Part shown: positions 4,881 to 5,962 of the stretch, in pieces
How positions within the stretch are numbered: position 1 is the first letter of the stretch
How the letters are laid out: each line of letters starts with the position of its first letter
Assembly: GCA_031549535.1 (NCBI GenBank)
Contig: JAVBPP010000064.1
Coordinates: 1-5,962, forward strand
Source of the DNA: JAVBPP01 sp031549535
GTDB taxonomy: Bacteria; Bacillota; Clostridia; Oscillospirales; Acutalibacteraceae
Length of the DNA: 5,962 nt
Direction: 5' to 3'
Position numbers and translations under genes: made by a program
Notes under the pieces: model-generated
Databases searched by the model: none
What the model was told of the DNA's origin: nothing
What the model saw: only the letters and a program-made list of their open reading frames with translations

Positions 4881-5933
4881 TTAGTGCCAGTATTCGCGGT
4901 ACCGTTCGGCGGCCACACAAAGCGCCTCCAGATTTTCCAGTGGCGTTGGGGGATAGACCCCGGCGATCATCATCAGCCCGCCCTGCGGGGAACCGAGCTT
5001 CATCACCTCTTCGCGGATTAAATCGTCAATGTCCCGCGCTGTGCCGTATGGAATAACGAACTGACGGTCGATATCCAGCTGAATGCAGGCCTTTCCCTTG
5101 ATACGCCTTGCAATTTCGTCTATGCCGTTGCATAAATCCTGTGGGTTGACAATATCCACGCCTGCCGCAATTTGGTCTTCCAGTATATCCAGCGTTTTAC
5201 CGTCGCTGTGCAGATAGACTAACACGCCATTGTCCTTGCAGGGCTTCATCAGCTTGGCGTAGGCGGGCCTAACCCATTTGCGGAACATCTCCGGACTGAG
5301 TATGGTTGCACTCTGCGTCCCCAAATCCTCCGCGAAGCACATTACATCCACACCGCGCCGGACATGGTATTGCACGACCGGCATCCAGTAGTCCAGAATC
5401 ATGCTGTAAATTTTCGTAAGATGCGGTTCCTCCAGCCCATAGTCCAGCATGGCGTTTTCAAAGCCGCGCAGATAGGTGTGGCGCAGGAAAAGGAAGCCGT
5501 GCTCCGTCGATCCGCTCACCACGCGCCCGGCGGCTTTTTCCGCCGCGACCCTCGCGCGCTCGTTTGCCCATTCGGCCTCGCTGAACGATGGAATGTCAGG
5601 TTTCGGCGGGGCGTAGTGTTGTAACGTGGCCGGATTCTCCAGCGGGTGACCGACCACGCTGCCGTCCATGCCTGCGATGGGGTAGACCCAAGTGCAGCCC
5701 CAAGCGTCCGTCACACGCTCCGTATTCAGCTTATGCAAGTCCAGCTCAGGCAGGGTGCTGAAATCCGTCTGCCCCTTGCGGTAATGCGGAAAAACCGAGG
5801 GGTGACGCAGAACAAGCGCCTCCAACGCCTCCCGATAAACATTCCACATGGAGGGGTTGAGAGAAACTGTGAACGGGATTGTTTCCGGGCATTGAAAGCG
5901 CACCGCGCGCAAATAATTTTCACGCTCCGTCAT
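4881..5933 (-). CDS. Uroporphyrinogen decarboxylase (URO-D) family protein, probably a methyltransferase-like member rather than HemE
   Basis: A 350-residue cytoplasmic TIM-barrel protein of normal family length. Recognisable parts: an N-terminal MTERENYLRAVRF and CPETIPF stretch; the RRGVDVMCFAEDLGTQ strand (Glu202, Asp203); LSPEMFRKWVRPAYAKL, the family's helix after that strand; VLVYLHSDGKT with His242; AGVDIVNPQ; and the C-terminal GLMMIAGVYPPTPLENLEAL. True HemE carries an N-terminal RQAGRY motif, which is absent here, so haem synthesis is unlikely. The corrinoid/coenzyme M methyltransferases MtaA and MtbA of the same family bind zinc through an HxC motif; here the equivalent site reads HSDG, with no cysteine two residues after the histidine. 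Many such paralogues in anaerobes are of unknown function. TGAGG at 5940-5944 lies 6 nt before the ATG at 5933 and decides that start over a GTG at 5945. It converges on the lipoprotein gene with a 32-nt gap; no partner corrinoid protein is visible. Confidence 0.8.
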   Translation of the reverse strand: MTERENYLRAVRFQCPETIPFTVSLNPSMWNVYREALEALVLRHPSVFPHYRKGQTDFSTLPELDLHKLNTERVTDAWGCTWVYPIAGMDGSVVGHPLENPATLQHYAPPKPDIPSFSEAEWANERARVAAEKAAGRVVSGSTEHGFLFLRHTYLRGFENAMLDYGLEEPHLTKIYSMILDYWMPVVQYHVRRGVDVMCFAEDLGTQSATILSPEMFRKWVRPAYAKLMKPCKDNGVLVYLHSDGKTLDILEDQIAAGVDIVNPQDLCNGIDEIARRIKGKACIQLDIDRQFVIPYGTARDIDDLIREEVMKLGSPQGGLMMIAGVYPPTPLENLEALCVAAERYREYWH

Positions 5934-5939
5934 GTGAAA

Positions 5940-5944
5940 CCTCA
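5940..5944 (-). promoter_or_regulatory. Ribosome binding site that decides the URO-D-family start
   Basis: Read on the minus strand, TGAGG stands 6 nt before the ATG at 5933. The GTG at 5945 would overlap this site, so it is unlikely to be the start. Only 17 bases remain beyond 5945, so no promoter can be judged. Confidence 0.6.
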
Positions 5945-5962
5945 CTTACATCAAAACAATAC

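Noticed and set aside
4881..5933. Annotation as hemE (haem biosynthesis uroporphyrinogen decarboxylase)
   Set aside because: The N-terminal RQAGRY substrate-binding motif is missing and no haem genes are nearby.

Overview
The window looks like a chromosomal piece of an anaerobic, spore-forming member of the Clostridia, probably a gut or other Oscillospiraceae/Christensenellales-like lineage. The grounds are a YunB-type sporulation gene, strong AGGAGG-type ribosome binding sites, a GPH-family sugar symporter beside an AP-endonuclease-2-fold sugar isomerase/epimerase, a non-haem URO-D-family protein, and DUF3795/DUF6144-type cysteine-rich proteins. Genus-level placement is not possible from the sequence alone.

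Layout. Left part (1-1223, visibly AT-richer): a possible minus-strand promoter pointing out of the window, then an orphan C-terminal zinc finger of a formamidopyrimidine-DNA glycosylase (Fpg/Nei)-like protein (about 152-256) lacking the rest of the enzyme. A tight two-gene operon of cysteine-rich proteins follows (269-820 DUF6144-like; 834-1223 DUF3795-like). Middle (1224-2778): a well-formed sigma-A-type promoter inside an 8-bp inverted repeat drives a GPH/MelB-like 12-TM transporter. Its 3' end overlaps by 23 bp the 3' end of the convergent yunB-like gene (2756 to about 3436, minus).

Right part: between yunB and the next plus-strand gene lies a nearly perfect 97-nt palindrome (3523-3619) within a roughly 100-nt block (3521-3620), flanked by the same 4 bases (ATAA). 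It looks like a miniature inverted-repeat element inserted directly upstream of the ribosome binding site of a TIM-barrel sugar isomerase/epimerase (3638-4375). A small lipoprotein gene (4405-4848) follows in the same direction, and a URO-D-family gene (4881-5933) converges on it from the minus strand.

Working picture: the transporter, isomerase/epimerase and URO-D-like protein could belong to one sugar or small-molecule utilisation locus, but they are not one transcription unit and the substrate cannot be read from sequence. The sporulation gene and the cysteine-rich pair appear to be unrelated neighbours. I found no RNA gene, CRISPR array, intact transposase or convincing intrinsic terminator. 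The most interesting structure is the palindromic element at 3521-3620.
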